Source: Poindextera sp035294785
GTDB lineage: Bacteria; Pseudomonadota; Alphaproteobacteria; Caulobacterales; Caulobacteraceae
NCBI GenBank assembly: GCA_035294785.1
Contig: DATGKF010000143.1
Span: forward strand, 1 to 6,957
Length of the DNA stretch: 6,957 bases
Direction of reading: 5' to 3'
In this document: in pieces, positions 1 to 6,957 of the stretch
Numbering within the stretch: position 1 is the stretch's first letter
Layout: each line of letters starts with the position of its first letter
The notes under the pieces: generated by a model
Told to the model about the DNA's origin: nothing
The model's database searches: none
Seen by the model: only the letters and a program-made list of their open reading frames with translations
Made by a program: the position numbers and the translations under genes

Positions 1-1921
1 GATGAACCGCATCGGCGGCAAGTCGAACACCGGCGAGGGCGGCGAAGAGGCCGAGCGCTACAAGCCGCTGCCCAACGGCGACTCGAAGCGCTCGGCGATC
101 AAGCAGGTCGCTTCGGGCCGCTTCGGGGTGACCGCCGAGTACCTGGTCAACGCCGACGACATCCAGATCAAGATGGCCCAGGGCGCCAAGCCCGGCGAGG
201 GCGGCCAGCTGGCCGGCTACAAGATCGACAAGACCATCGCCAGCGTGCGCCACTCGACGCCGGGCGTCGGCCTCATCTCGCCGCCGCCGCACCACGACAT
301 CTACTCGATCGAGGATCTGGCTCAGCTGATCCACGACCTGAAGAACGTGAACCCCAAGGCGCGCATCTCGGTGAAGCTGGTCTCCGAGGTGGGTGTGGGC
401 ACCGTGGCCGCCGGCGTCTCGAAGTGTCGCGCCGACCACGTGACCATTTCCGGCTACGAGGGCGGGACGGGCGCCTCGCCGCTCACCTCGCTCACCCACG
501 CCGGCTCGCCCTGGGAAATCGGGCTCGCCGAGACCCAGCAGACGCTGATCCGCAACGGCCTGCGCGGTCGCATCGCCGTTCAGGCGGACGGCGGCATCCG
601 CACGGGCCGCGACGTGGCCGTCGCCGCCCTGCTCGGCGCCGACGAGTTCGGGTTCGCGACCGCGCCGCTGATCGCCGTCGGCTGCATCATGATGCGCAAG
701 TGCCACCTGAACACCTGCCCGGTGGGGGTGGCGACGCAGGACCCGGTGCTGCGCGCCCGCTTCACCGGCCAGCCGGAGCACGTGATCAACTACTTCTTCT
801 TCGTCGCCGAAGAGCTGCGCGCGATCATGGCCGAGATGGGCTTTCGCACGCTGAACGAGATGATCGGGCGGGTCGACCGGCTCGATGTCGCCCCCGCCGT
901 CGACCACTGGAAGGCCAAGGGCATCGACCTCTCGCGGCTGCTCTATCAGGCGCCCGTCGACGTGTCGGTGGCGCGCTGGAACTCGGAGAAGCAGAACCAC
1001 GGCCTCGACGCGGCGCTGGATCACCAGATCATCGCCGCCGCGCGAGCCGCGCTGGACGAGCGTCAGCCGGTCCGCCTCGAGCTGCCCATCCGCAACACCA
1101 ACCGCACGGTCGGCGCGATGCTGTCCGGCGAGATCGCTCGTCGCTGCGACCACGCGGGCCTGCCCGACGACACCATTTCGGTGCGTTTCAGCGGGGTCGC
1201 GGGGCAGAGCTTCGGCGCCTTCCTCGCCCATGGCGTGACGCTCGACCTCGTTGGCGGCGCGAACGACTACGTCGGCAAGGGCCTCTCCGGCGGCCGCGTG
1301 ATCGTCCGCCAGTCGCCGGAATCGAAGCTCGATCCGACCGAGAACATCATCGTCGGCAACACGGTGCTCTACGGCGCGATCGCCGGCGAGGCCTACTTCC
1401 AGGGCGTGGCGGGCGAGCGGTTCGCGGTGCGCAACTCCGGCGCCGTCGCGGTGGTCGAAGGCGTCGGCGACCACGGCTGCGAGTACATGACCGGCGGGGT
1501 GGTCGCGGTGCTCGGCCGCACCGGGCGCAACTTCGCCGCCGGCATGTCGGGCGGCGTCGCCTATGTCTACGACCCCGACGGCCGCTTCGGCACGCTCTGC
1601 AACCTCGCCATGGTCGACCTGGAGAAGCTCGCGCCCTCCGCCTCCAACGCCGACGGCGAGGCGCCGATGCGCCCCCGCCAGCGGTCGATCGATGTGCACG
1701 ACAGCGGCATGGGCGACATGCTGCGCCACGACGAGGAGCGGCTGCGCATCCTGATCGAGCGGCACCTGCTGCACACCGGCAGCGCCCGGGCGCGAATGCT
1801 CCTGGAGCACTGGGACAAGGCGCTCGGCCACTTCGTCAAGGTGATGCCGAAAGACTACCGGCGCGCGCTCGCCGACCTCGAGGCCGAGCGGCGGTCCGCC
1901 AAGACCGTCGCCGCCGAATAG
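1..1921 (+). CDS. gltB: Glutamate synthase (NADPH) large subunit, C-terminal part (5' end outside window)
   Basis: This is the large (alpha) subunit of glutamate synthase, which makes two glutamates from 2-oxoglutarate and glutamine in the cytoplasm. The reading frame is open from the window edge; the ATG at base 2 encodes an internal methionine, not the start. About 870 N-terminal residues (glutaminase domain, central domain and part of the FMN domain) are missing, judged from the position of the Fe-S cysteines in known GltB. Visible, counting from base 2: the FMN/2-oxoglutarate synthase domain to about residue 290, with the phosphate-binding ADGGIRTGRD at 195-204; the 3Fe-4S ligands C228, C234 and C239 in the family spacing C-x5-C-x4-C; and the C-terminal GXGXG beta-helix domain at about 360-540. 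It ends in a TAG stop 23 bases before gltD, so the two are almost certainly co-transcribed. The identification is very secure. Confidence 0.98.
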   Translation, partial: MNRIGGKSNTGEGGEEAERYKPLPNGDSKRSAIKQVASGRFGVTAEYLVNADDIQIKMAQGAKPGEGGQLAGYKIDKTIASVRHSTPGVGLISPPPHHDIYSIEDLAQLIHDLKNVNPKARISVKLVSEVGVGTVAAGVSKCRADHVTISGYEGGTGASPLTSLTHAGSPWEIGLAETQQTLIRNGLRGRIAVQADGGIRTGRDVAVAALLGADEFGFATAPLIAVGCIMMRKCHLNTCPVGVATQDPVLRARFTGQPEHVINYFFFVAEELRAIMAEMGFRTLNEMIGRVDRLDVAPAVDHWKAKGIDLSRLLYQAPVDVSVARWNSEKQNHGLDAALDHQIIAAARAALDERQPVRLELPIRNTNRTVGAMLSGEIARRCDHAGLPDDTISVRFSGVAGQSFGAFLAHGVTLDLVGGANDYVGKGLSGGRVIVRQSPESKLDPTENIIVGNTVLYGAIAGEAYFQGVAGERFAVRNSGAVAVVEGVGDHGCEYMTGGVVAVLGRTGRNFAAGMSGGVAYVYDPDGRFGTLCNLAMVDLEKLAPSASNADGEAPMRPRQRSIDVHDSGMGDMLRHDEERLRILIERHLLHTGSARARMLLEHWDKALGHFVKVMPKDYRRALADLEAERRSAKTVAAE

Positions 1922-1944
1922 CCCCTCGCACCGGAGACGATACG

Positions 1945-3417
<1,473 letters not shown>

Positions 3418-3424
3418 CAGCGAT

Positions 3425-3438
3425 CCCGCCCTGGCGGG
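3425..3438. terminator. Small GC hairpin between convergent genes, possible terminator
   Basis: CCCGC at 3425-3429 pairs with GCGGG at 3434-3438 around a 4-base loop. It lies in the 34-base gap between the converging stops of gltD and the cytochrome-like gene, where a bidirectional terminator would be expected. There is no T-run on either side, so it is not a canonical intrinsic terminator. In DNA this GC-rich a 5-bp stem could be chance. Confidence 0.3.
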
Positions 3439-3451
3439 CAGAGATCAGGCG

Positions 3452-4396
3452 TCACCCCAACCGCTTCGGGTTGAACAACGACTCCGGCGCCTCCCGCTCC
3501 ACGATGCGCATCCATACCGGCTCGCCCGCCAGCCACGCCACCAGCCGCTCGCGCGCGTGCGGCGCGCCGGCGCGGATGGCGTCGGCGGCGGCGGCGAGTT
3601 CGAGGTCGGCGGCGCGGAGCGCGGCGCGGGCGTCGGCGCTTTGCGGCGCATCGTAGCGTTCGTCGATGAGGCCGAGCGGGGTGCGGGCGGCCTCAGTGAG
3701 GAAGGCGGCGGTCGGCGCGTCCTTGCGGTCGAGCGCGGCGATGGCGGCGGCGACGGCGCGGCGGGCGTTGGCCGCGTAGGTCGCCGGCGTCAGCGGCTCG
3801 CGGGCGGCGGCCGGGCAGGCGGCCGGGGAGAGGGCGCGGACGTAGGTCGCGACGCCGCTCAGCACCGCCGGCGTCGGCTCGGCGCCCTCGAACTCCTCGC
3901 GCACGATGCCGTGGATGAAGTGCTCCAGCGCGCCGTCGCTCGGCGCCTGCGAGATCTTCAGAGCCGCACGCGGGCCGCTGAGGTCGGGGATGGGCTTGGG
4001 ATTGTCGATTCCGTCGTCGCGATGGGCGGAGAAGAGCGCGCTGGTCACGTCGGCGGTCCCCGGCGCGCCGGAGAGGCCGGGGAAGTCGAACTCCGGGTTG
4101 TTCCGCCCATTGCGGTGGCAGTTGTCGCAGGCGACGCCCGCCCGCGCCGCCTGGCCGCCGAGCAGCAGCGGCGAGCGAAACGCGGCGCGGCCGACTTCGA
4201 TGGCGTACGCCTCGTCGGCCGAGCGGGCGGGGCGCAGGCACTCCGTCGGCTGGGTGGTGAGCGCGCGCACGCGGTCGGCGCCGGGGGCGAGCCAGCGGGC
4301 GAGGTGGATGGCGCTGAGGTCCGGCCCGGCGGCCGCGGCCAGTCCGACGGCGGCGACGGCGGTCGCGGCTAGGACTGCGGCCCCTTGTCGATCCAA
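3452..4396 (-). CDS. Predicted exported cytochrome c-like protein with a single CxxCH motif
   Basis: From the TTG start this is a 314-residue protein of unknown specific function. Residues 1-24 look like a signal peptide: short MDRQ, then an Ala/Val/Leu-rich core, so the protein should act in the periplasm. One haem c attachment site, CDNCH, is at 90-94. The preceding EVGRAAFRSPLLLGGQAARAG (67-87) and the following DVTSALFSAHRDDGIDNPKPIPDLSG (split here only as a description of 116-141) resemble the haem region of di-haem cytochrome c peroxidase/MauG-type proteins. There is no second CxxCH. The C-terminal half (about 195-314) is Ala-rich, probably helical, with no motif I recognise; the only non-initiator methionine is M296. 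The start is uncertain: ATG at 4435 and GTG at 4423 are in frame, but only TTG at 4396 has a good Shine-Dalgarno (GGAGG, 10 bases away) and places the signal peptide at the very N-terminus. It overlaps the TPR gene by 28 bases. A haem protein is likely; the reaction is unknown. Confidence 0.82.
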   Translation of the reverse strand: MDRQGAAVLAATAVAAVGLAAAAGPDLSAIHLARWLAPGADRVRALTTQPTECLRPARSADEAYAIEVGRAAFRSPLLLGGQAARAGVACDNCHRNGRNNPEFDFPGLSGAPGTADVTSALFSAHRDDGIDNPKPIPDLSGPRAALKISQAPSDGALEHFIHGIVREEFEGAEPTPAVLSGVATYVRALSPAACPAAAREPLTPATYAANARRAVAAAIAALDRKDAPTAAFLTEAARTPLGLIDERYDAPQSADARAALRAADLELAAAADAIRAGAPHARERLVAWLAGEPVWMRIVEREAPESLFNPKRLG

Positions 4397-5316
4397 CGGC
4401 GCAGGTCCTCCGTCTCGACGCACCCGAAGCTGCATACGGTCTCGAGCTTGGCCAGCATGCGCCGGGCGCCGGCGATGTCGCCGCGCTCCACCATCAGTTC
4501 GCCGTAGTACTCGGTCGCGCCGACGTGGTTCGGATTGATGGCCAGCGCCTGACGGTAATAGGCCTCGGCTTTGTCGTACTGGTGCAGCTTGCGATAGGTG
4601 TAGCCGGTGTAGGTGAGGACGTCCGGGTGCGGCCCGAAAAGCTTCAGCGCCGCGTTCAGCTGCACCAGCGCGTCCTGGTATTGGCCTTTGTTGATCAGCC
4701 GCACGGCCTGGACGTAGGTCGCGTCGCCGCGCTCCGGATCGACCAGCAGCAGGCTGGGCGGGCGAAGGTCGTTGGCCGCCGTCTTCGGGGAGAGCGCCGC
4801 CTGGACCGTGGCGATAGCGGCGTTGAGGTCGGCCGACTGCGGGCAGGTGGTCCCGCACGCCTGCGCGGCCTGCTGCAGAATGGAAAGCTGCGCCTTGGCG
4901 GCGTCCGCCTGATTTTCCTTCGCCAGCGTGATCGCCAGTTCGCGGCGAGCGCCGATCTGCTTGCCGTCGATCTTGAGCGCCCGCTCGTAGGCGCGCTGGG
5001 CGCCCTTCAAGTCGCCGTGGCCGGCTTTGGCGAGGCCGAGCCCGAACCAGGTGTCGTAGTCGTTCGCATCGACCGTGATGACGTTGTTGAAGTGGGTCTC
5101 GGCGTCGCGGAACTTGCCCGCCTGCAACGCGGCCATGCCGGCCTGGTATTCGCTCGCCGGGTCGTAGGCCGGCTGGCTGGGCGAGCCCATCACCGAGGGT
5201 CCGCTCGGGGGCGCCGTCATGCCGCCCATGCCGCCGCCGGAGGCCAGCGCGGCGGCCGGCAAGGCGGCCGTAAACAGGGTCGCGGCGAACAAAGTCGCCT
5301 TCAGGTTGCGCGGCAT
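4369..5316 (-). CDS. Predicted exported tetratricopeptide-repeat (TPR) protein with two Cys-x3-Cys motifs
   Basis: This 315-residue protein has a signal peptide at about 1-26 (MPRNLK, hydrophobic core, AxA-type end ALA before SGGG), so it should be periplasmic. A Gly/Met/Pro/Ser-rich linker follows (27-53). TPR-like helical hairpins are visible at about 55-88, 89-121, 123-150, 198-231, 234-265 and 268-295. Typical TPR features can be seen in GDLKGAQRAYERALKID (101-117) and YDKAEAYYRQALAINP (247-262). Its only cysteines are C154/C158 and C295/C299, both spaced C-x3-C and both followed by a similar DL-containing helix, suggesting an internal duplication. TPR proteins act as protein-protein scaffolds; the partner may be the overlapping CxxCH protein. 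ATG at 5316 was chosen because it has a strong GGAGG nine bases upstream and starts the signal peptide; the frame stays open upstream but that part looks non-coding. The specific function is unknown. Confidence 0.88.
   Translation of the reverse strand: MPRNLKATLFAATLFTAALPAAALASGGGMGGMTAPPSGPSVMGSPSQPAYDPASEYQAGMAALQAGKFRDAETHFNNVITVDANDYDTWFGLGLAKAGHGDLKGAQRAYERALKIDGKQIGARRELAITLAKENQADAAKAQLSILQQAAQACGTTCPQSADLNAAIATVQAALSPKTAANDLRPPSLLLVDPERGDATYVQAVRLINKGQYQDALVQLNAALKLFGPHPDVLTYTGYTYRKLHQYDKAEAYYRQALAINPNHVGATEYYGELMVERGDIAGARRMLAKLETVCSFGCVETEDLRRWIDKGPQS
4407..4411 (-). promoter_or_regulatory. Shine-Dalgarno GGAGG supporting the TTG start of the cytochrome-like gene
   Basis: On the minus strand GGAGG lies 10 bases before TTG at 4396-4394. 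It sits inside the last codons of the TPR gene, whose stop is at 4371-4369, downstream of this start. The arrangement implies translational coupling of the two genes. The upstream ATG (4435) and GTG (4423) candidates have no comparable site. Confidence 0.6.
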
Positions 5317-5325
5317 CGGGTTGGT

Positions 5326-5334
5326 CCTCCTCCC
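5326..5334 (-). promoter_or_regulatory. Strong Shine-Dalgarno for the TPR gene
   Basis: The minus strand reads GGGAGGAGG here, with the nearest GGAGG nine bases before the ATG at 5316. It fixes the start of the TPR gene against the upstream in-frame ATG at 5541, which lies within the WYL regulator gene. Confidence 0.75.
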
Positions 5335-5355
5335 AGTCTTATCGCGAGACAGACT
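5335..5355 (-). promoter_or_regulatory. Short inverted repeat in the TPR gene leader, possible operator or hairpin
   Basis: AGTCT at 5335-5339 and AGACT at 5351-5355 form a 5-bp inverted repeat with an 11-base spacer, directly next to the TPR Shine-Dalgarno. The 61-base gap (5317-5377) between the WYL gene and the TPR gene is the only non-coding space where a promoter for the TPR and cytochrome-like pair could lie. I see no convincing -35/-10 pair. A 5-bp repeat is weak evidence and could be chance. Confidence 0.2.
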
Positions 5356-5377
5356 ATCCCACGAAGACCGGCCGAAG

Positions 5378-6139
5378 TCACCCTGCGGAACCCTGGGCGC
5401 GCGGCAGCGAGGGCGGCGCCTCGGCGGGCTGTGGGCGCTCGGCGACCCAGTGCGCGCGATCGCTTTCCAGTTGGCGTCGCCAGCGCACCTGCAACATGCC
5501 GCGCCGCTCCGGATAGCGTTCGTCGACGAAGTCGAACGCAACGACGCGATCGGTGCGGAAGTGGCGGAAATCGCGGCGCAATTCGCACCAGGCGATGATC
5601 AGACGCACCGCCTCGTAGTAGCCGATGGCGATCGGCCAGATCACCCGATCGGTCTCGCGCTCGTTTTCGTCGCGATAGCGCAGGCGCACCTTGCGCCCGG
5701 CGTGGATCCAGGCGCGCAACCGGGCGACGTCGATGGCGTCTTTGGCCGCCGGTCGGCTGCCGGAGGCGCTCACCGTGGCGTCGAGCAGATAGGGCTGCAG
5801 ATGGTCGGGGATGACCGCGCCGATCTTGGCGATCAGGTCGCGCGCCGCGGTCGCCAGCGCCGCGTCGCCGCGGCCGGACACCCACTGGGCGCCGAGCACC
5901 GCAGCCTCGATCTCGTCGGGCGTGAGCATCAGCGGCGGCATGTCGAAGCCGCGGTCCAGCACATAGCCCATGCCCGCCTCGCCGCGGATCGGCACGCGCT
6001 GGGCGACCAGCTCGGCCATGTCGCGATAGACGGTGCGCAGCGAGGTGCCGAGCTCGTCGGCGACCGCGCTGGCCGTCACCGGCCTCGAGGCGCGGCGCAG
6101 AATCTGGATGATCTGAAAAAGCCGTTCGGTCCGCCGCAC
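5378..6139 (-). CDS. YafY-family transcriptional regulator (HTH plus WYL domain)
   Basis: This 253-residue DNA-binding regulator has an N-terminal winged helix-turn-helix (about 3-60: MRRTERLFQIIQILRR, then the recognition region TSLRTVYRDMAEL at 32-44 and the wing GEAGMGYVL at 53-61). A linker with PPLMLTPDEIEAAVLGAQWV (68-87) follows, then a WYL ligand-sensing domain at about 136-205, where WPIAIGYYEAVRLIIAWCEL (168-187) and FRHFRTDRV (191-199) are typical of YafY-like proteins. The C-terminal tail is Pro/Ala-rich and not conserved-looking. GTG at 6139 is preferred as start: GAGGGG lies eight bases upstream and the resulting MRRTERLFQ matches family N-termini. The in-frame ATG at 6172 would add 11 Arg-rich residues but has no Shine-Dalgarno. 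It is divergent from proS and 61 bases upstream of the TPR gene. WYL domains bind nucleic acid or small ligands in some studied families; the ligand and targets here are unknown. Confidence 0.93.
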   Translation of the reverse strand: MRRTERLFQIIQILRRASRPVTASAVADELGTSLRTVYRDMAELVAQRVPIRGEAGMGYVLDRGFDMPPLMLTPDEIEAAVLGAQWVSGRGDAALATAARDLIAKIGAVIPDHLQPYLLDATVSASGSRPAAKDAIDVARLRAWIHAGRKVRLRYRDENERETDRVIWPIAIGYYEAVRLIIAWCELRRDFRHFRTDRVVAFDFVDERYPERRGMLQVRWRRQLESDRAHWVAERPQPAEAPPSLPRAQGSAG

Positions 6140-6267
6140 GCGTCGTTCCCCTCGTCGCCGCTGTGTCAGCATGGTGGCAGGAGGCGGCCGTTAGGGAAAG
6201 CGTAGATTTCGTGACGCCGCGATCACCTGGGCTGGCCACGGCCGGCGAATTTTGCTTCACGACGGCG
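6140..6267. other. Divergent intergenic region between the WYL regulator and proS
   Basis: These 128 bases must carry the 5' signals of both divergent genes. I see no clear -35/-10 pair, palindromic operator or RNA element. The stretch around 6191-6211 is the least GC-rich part (TTAGGGAAAG and CGTAGATTTC), which would suit a promoter. A GTG at 6211 is in frame with proS but is not well supported as its start. Confidence 0.4.
6148..6153 (-). promoter_or_regulatory. Shine-Dalgarno deciding the GTG start of the WYL regulator
   Basis: The minus strand reads GAGGGG, eight bases before GTG at 6139-6137. No purine-rich site precedes the alternative ATG at 6172, where the upstream minus-strand sequence is pyrimidine-rich (CCTCCTGCCACC). 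Confidence 0.55.
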
Positions 6268-6957
6268 ATGGAACGAGGACTGAACGCGACGCGCGAGGCG
6301 AATTTCGCCGACTGGTACCAGGCCGTGGTGCGCGAGGCCGACCTGGCCGAGACCAGCCCGGTGCGCGGCGCCATGGTGATCAAGCCCTGGGGCTACGGCA
6401 TCTGGGAGCTGATCCAGGGCGAGCTCGACCGGCGGATCAAGGCCGCCGGCCACCAGAACTGCTACTTCCCGCTGTTCATCCCTTTGAGCTTCTTCGCCAA
6501 GGAAGCCAGCCACGTCGAAGGCTTCGCCAAGGAGATGGCGGTGGTCACCCACCACCGGCTGAAGAATATCGACGGCAAGCTGGAGGTCGATCCGGAGGCC
6601 AGGCTCGACGAACCGCTGATCGTCCGGCCCACCTCCGAGACCATCATCGGCGACGCGTTCTCGCGCTGGATCCGTTCGCACCGCGACCTACCCATGCTGA
6701 TCAATCAATGGGCCAATGTGGTACGCTGGGAAATGCGTACCCGCCTGTTTCTGCGCACCACCGAGTTCCTGTGGCAGGAAGGCCATACCGCACATGCTAC
6801 CCGGGAGGAGGCAGAAAAAGAAACTATTCAAATGCTGGAAGTGTATGCTGAATTTGCTGAAAAAGTACTCGCGCTGCCGGTGCTGAAAGGAATAAAAACA
6901 GCTAATGAAAGATTTGCCGGGGCAATAGAAACCTACTGCATAGAAGCCCTGATGCAG
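6268..6957 (+). CDS. proS: Prolyl-tRNA synthetase, archaeal/eukaryotic-like type, N-terminal part (3' end outside window)
   Basis: The first 230 residues of a class II aminoacyl-tRNA synthetase that charges tRNA-Pro in the cytoplasm. Signature segments are FADWYQAVVREADLAE (13-28), GAMVIKPWGYGIWELIQ (34-50), YFPLFIP (66-72), HVEGFAKEMAVVTHHRL (82-98), the substrate-site region VRPTSETII (119-127) and the class II motif 2 region RWEMRTRLFLRTTEFLWQEG (153-172), then TANERFAGAIETYCIEALMQ (211-230). These fit the type 3 (archaeal/eukaryotic-like) ProRS rather than the usual bacterial forms, and no editing-domain insertion is seen. Roughly half of the enzyme is visible. ATG at 6268 gives the expected N-terminal length, although the preceding Shine-Dalgarno is poor. 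Base and codon use change abruptly from about codon 141, although the frame stays open and the protein reads as a continuous family member; see the junction entry. Confidence 0.93.
   Translation, partial: MERGLNATREANFADWYQAVVREADLAETSPVRGAMVIKPWGYGIWELIQGELDRRIKAAGHQNCYFPLFIPLSFFAKEASHVEGFAKEMAVVTHHRLKNIDGKLEVDPEARLDEPLIVRPTSETIIGDAFSRWIRSHRDLPMLINQWANVVRWEMRTRLFLRTTEFLWQEGHTAHATREEAEKETIQMLEVYAEFAEKVLALPVLKGIKTANERFAGAIETYCIEALMQ
6688..6800 (+). other. Composition and codon-usage junction inside proS
   Basis: Counting by hand, codons 101-140 of proS end in G or C in 37 of 40 cases, codons 141-180 in 27 of 40 and codons 181-230 in 19 of 50. G+C falls from about 63-67% (6541-6660) to about 43-50% (6781-6957). 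The first host-atypical codons (CTA, AAT, CAA, AAT, GTA) begin at 6688, so the join lies at or after that point. The region encodes one of the most conserved parts of the enzyme, where two unrelated genomes are most alike. This marks either an assembly join or a recombination point. Confidence 0.75.

Noticed and set aside
2..4. ATG at the window edge as a start codon for gltB
   Set aside because: The residues after it are from the middle of the GltB FMN domain region, so the gene is cut by the window edge rather than starting there.
424..1944. Long plus-strand reading overlapping gltB in another frame and running into gltD
   Set aside because: Arg/Pro/Ala-rich translation without recognisable domains, typical of a shadow frame in GC-rich coding DNA. 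GltD starts at 1945 with its own ribosome binding site.
3459..3474. Inverted repeat CAACC/GGTTG near the 3' end of the cytochrome-like gene
   Set aside because: It lies within the last codons of the gene, the stem is only 5 bp, and no T-run follows, so it is not supported as a terminator.
4397..4858. Longer N-terminal extension of the cytochrome-like gene
   Set aside because: The extra part overlaps the TPR gene in another frame and reads as Arg/Pro/Gly-rich nonsense ahead of the signal peptide.
5317..5541. N-terminal extension of the TPR protein from an ATG at 5541
   Set aside because: It overlaps the 3' end of the WYL gene, is Arg/Ser-rich, and would bury the signal peptide; the ATG at 5316 has a strong ribosome binding site.
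3557..5598. Several plus-strand open frames opposite the cytochrome-like and TPR genes
   Set aside because: The minus strand has coherent signal peptides, TPRs, a CxxCH motif and ribosome binding sites; the plus-strand readings are Gly/Arg/Ala-rich with no domain.
6223..6704. Minus-strand open frames opposite proS
   Set aside because: They are shadows of a clearly recognised synthetase gene with no motif of their own.

Overview
The window is GC-rich (about two thirds G+C over most of its length, with strongly G/C-ending codons). Its gene content and protein sequences fit an alphaproteobacterium; a Caulobacterales-like source is a guess from protein resemblance. The last ~270 bases differ sharply: G/C-ending codons fall from roughly 90% to below 40% inside one open reading frame.

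Layout. (1) Bases 1-3417, plus strand: the 3' part of gltB (glutamate synthase large subunit, N-terminal part outside the window) and a complete gltD (small subunit). They are 23 bases apart and form the NADPH-dependent GOGAT enzyme of ammonia assimilation. (2) Bases 3418-3451: a short convergent gap with a small GC hairpin. (3) Bases 3452-6139, minus strand, transcribed right to left: a YafY-type HTH/WYL regulator, a secreted TPR-repeat protein, and a secreted protein with a single CxxCH haem-attachment site. The last two overlap by 28 bases and are probably translationally coupled; the cytochrome-like gene appears to start at TTG behind a strong Shine-Dalgarno sequence that lies inside the TPR gene. 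(4) Bases 6140-6267: a short divergent intergenic region. (5) Bases 6268-6957, plus strand: the first 230 codons of proS, a prolyl-tRNA synthetase of the archaeal/eukaryotic-like type, running off the window end.

Working together: GltB and GltD are one metabolic enzyme. The TPR and CxxCH proteins are both predicted to be exported and are likely a functional pair of unknown role; the TPR protein consists of two similar halves, each ending in a Cys-x3-Cys motif. The WYL regulator may control them or may simply be adjacent.

The two points most worth checking are the composition break inside proS, which looks like a join between an alphaproteobacterial-type and a Bacteroidetes-type sequence (assembly chimera or real recombination), and the uncharacterised TPR/CxxCH pair. 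I see no RNA genes, CRISPR arrays, insertion sequences or phage genes. No stretch above 300 bases lacks a gene.
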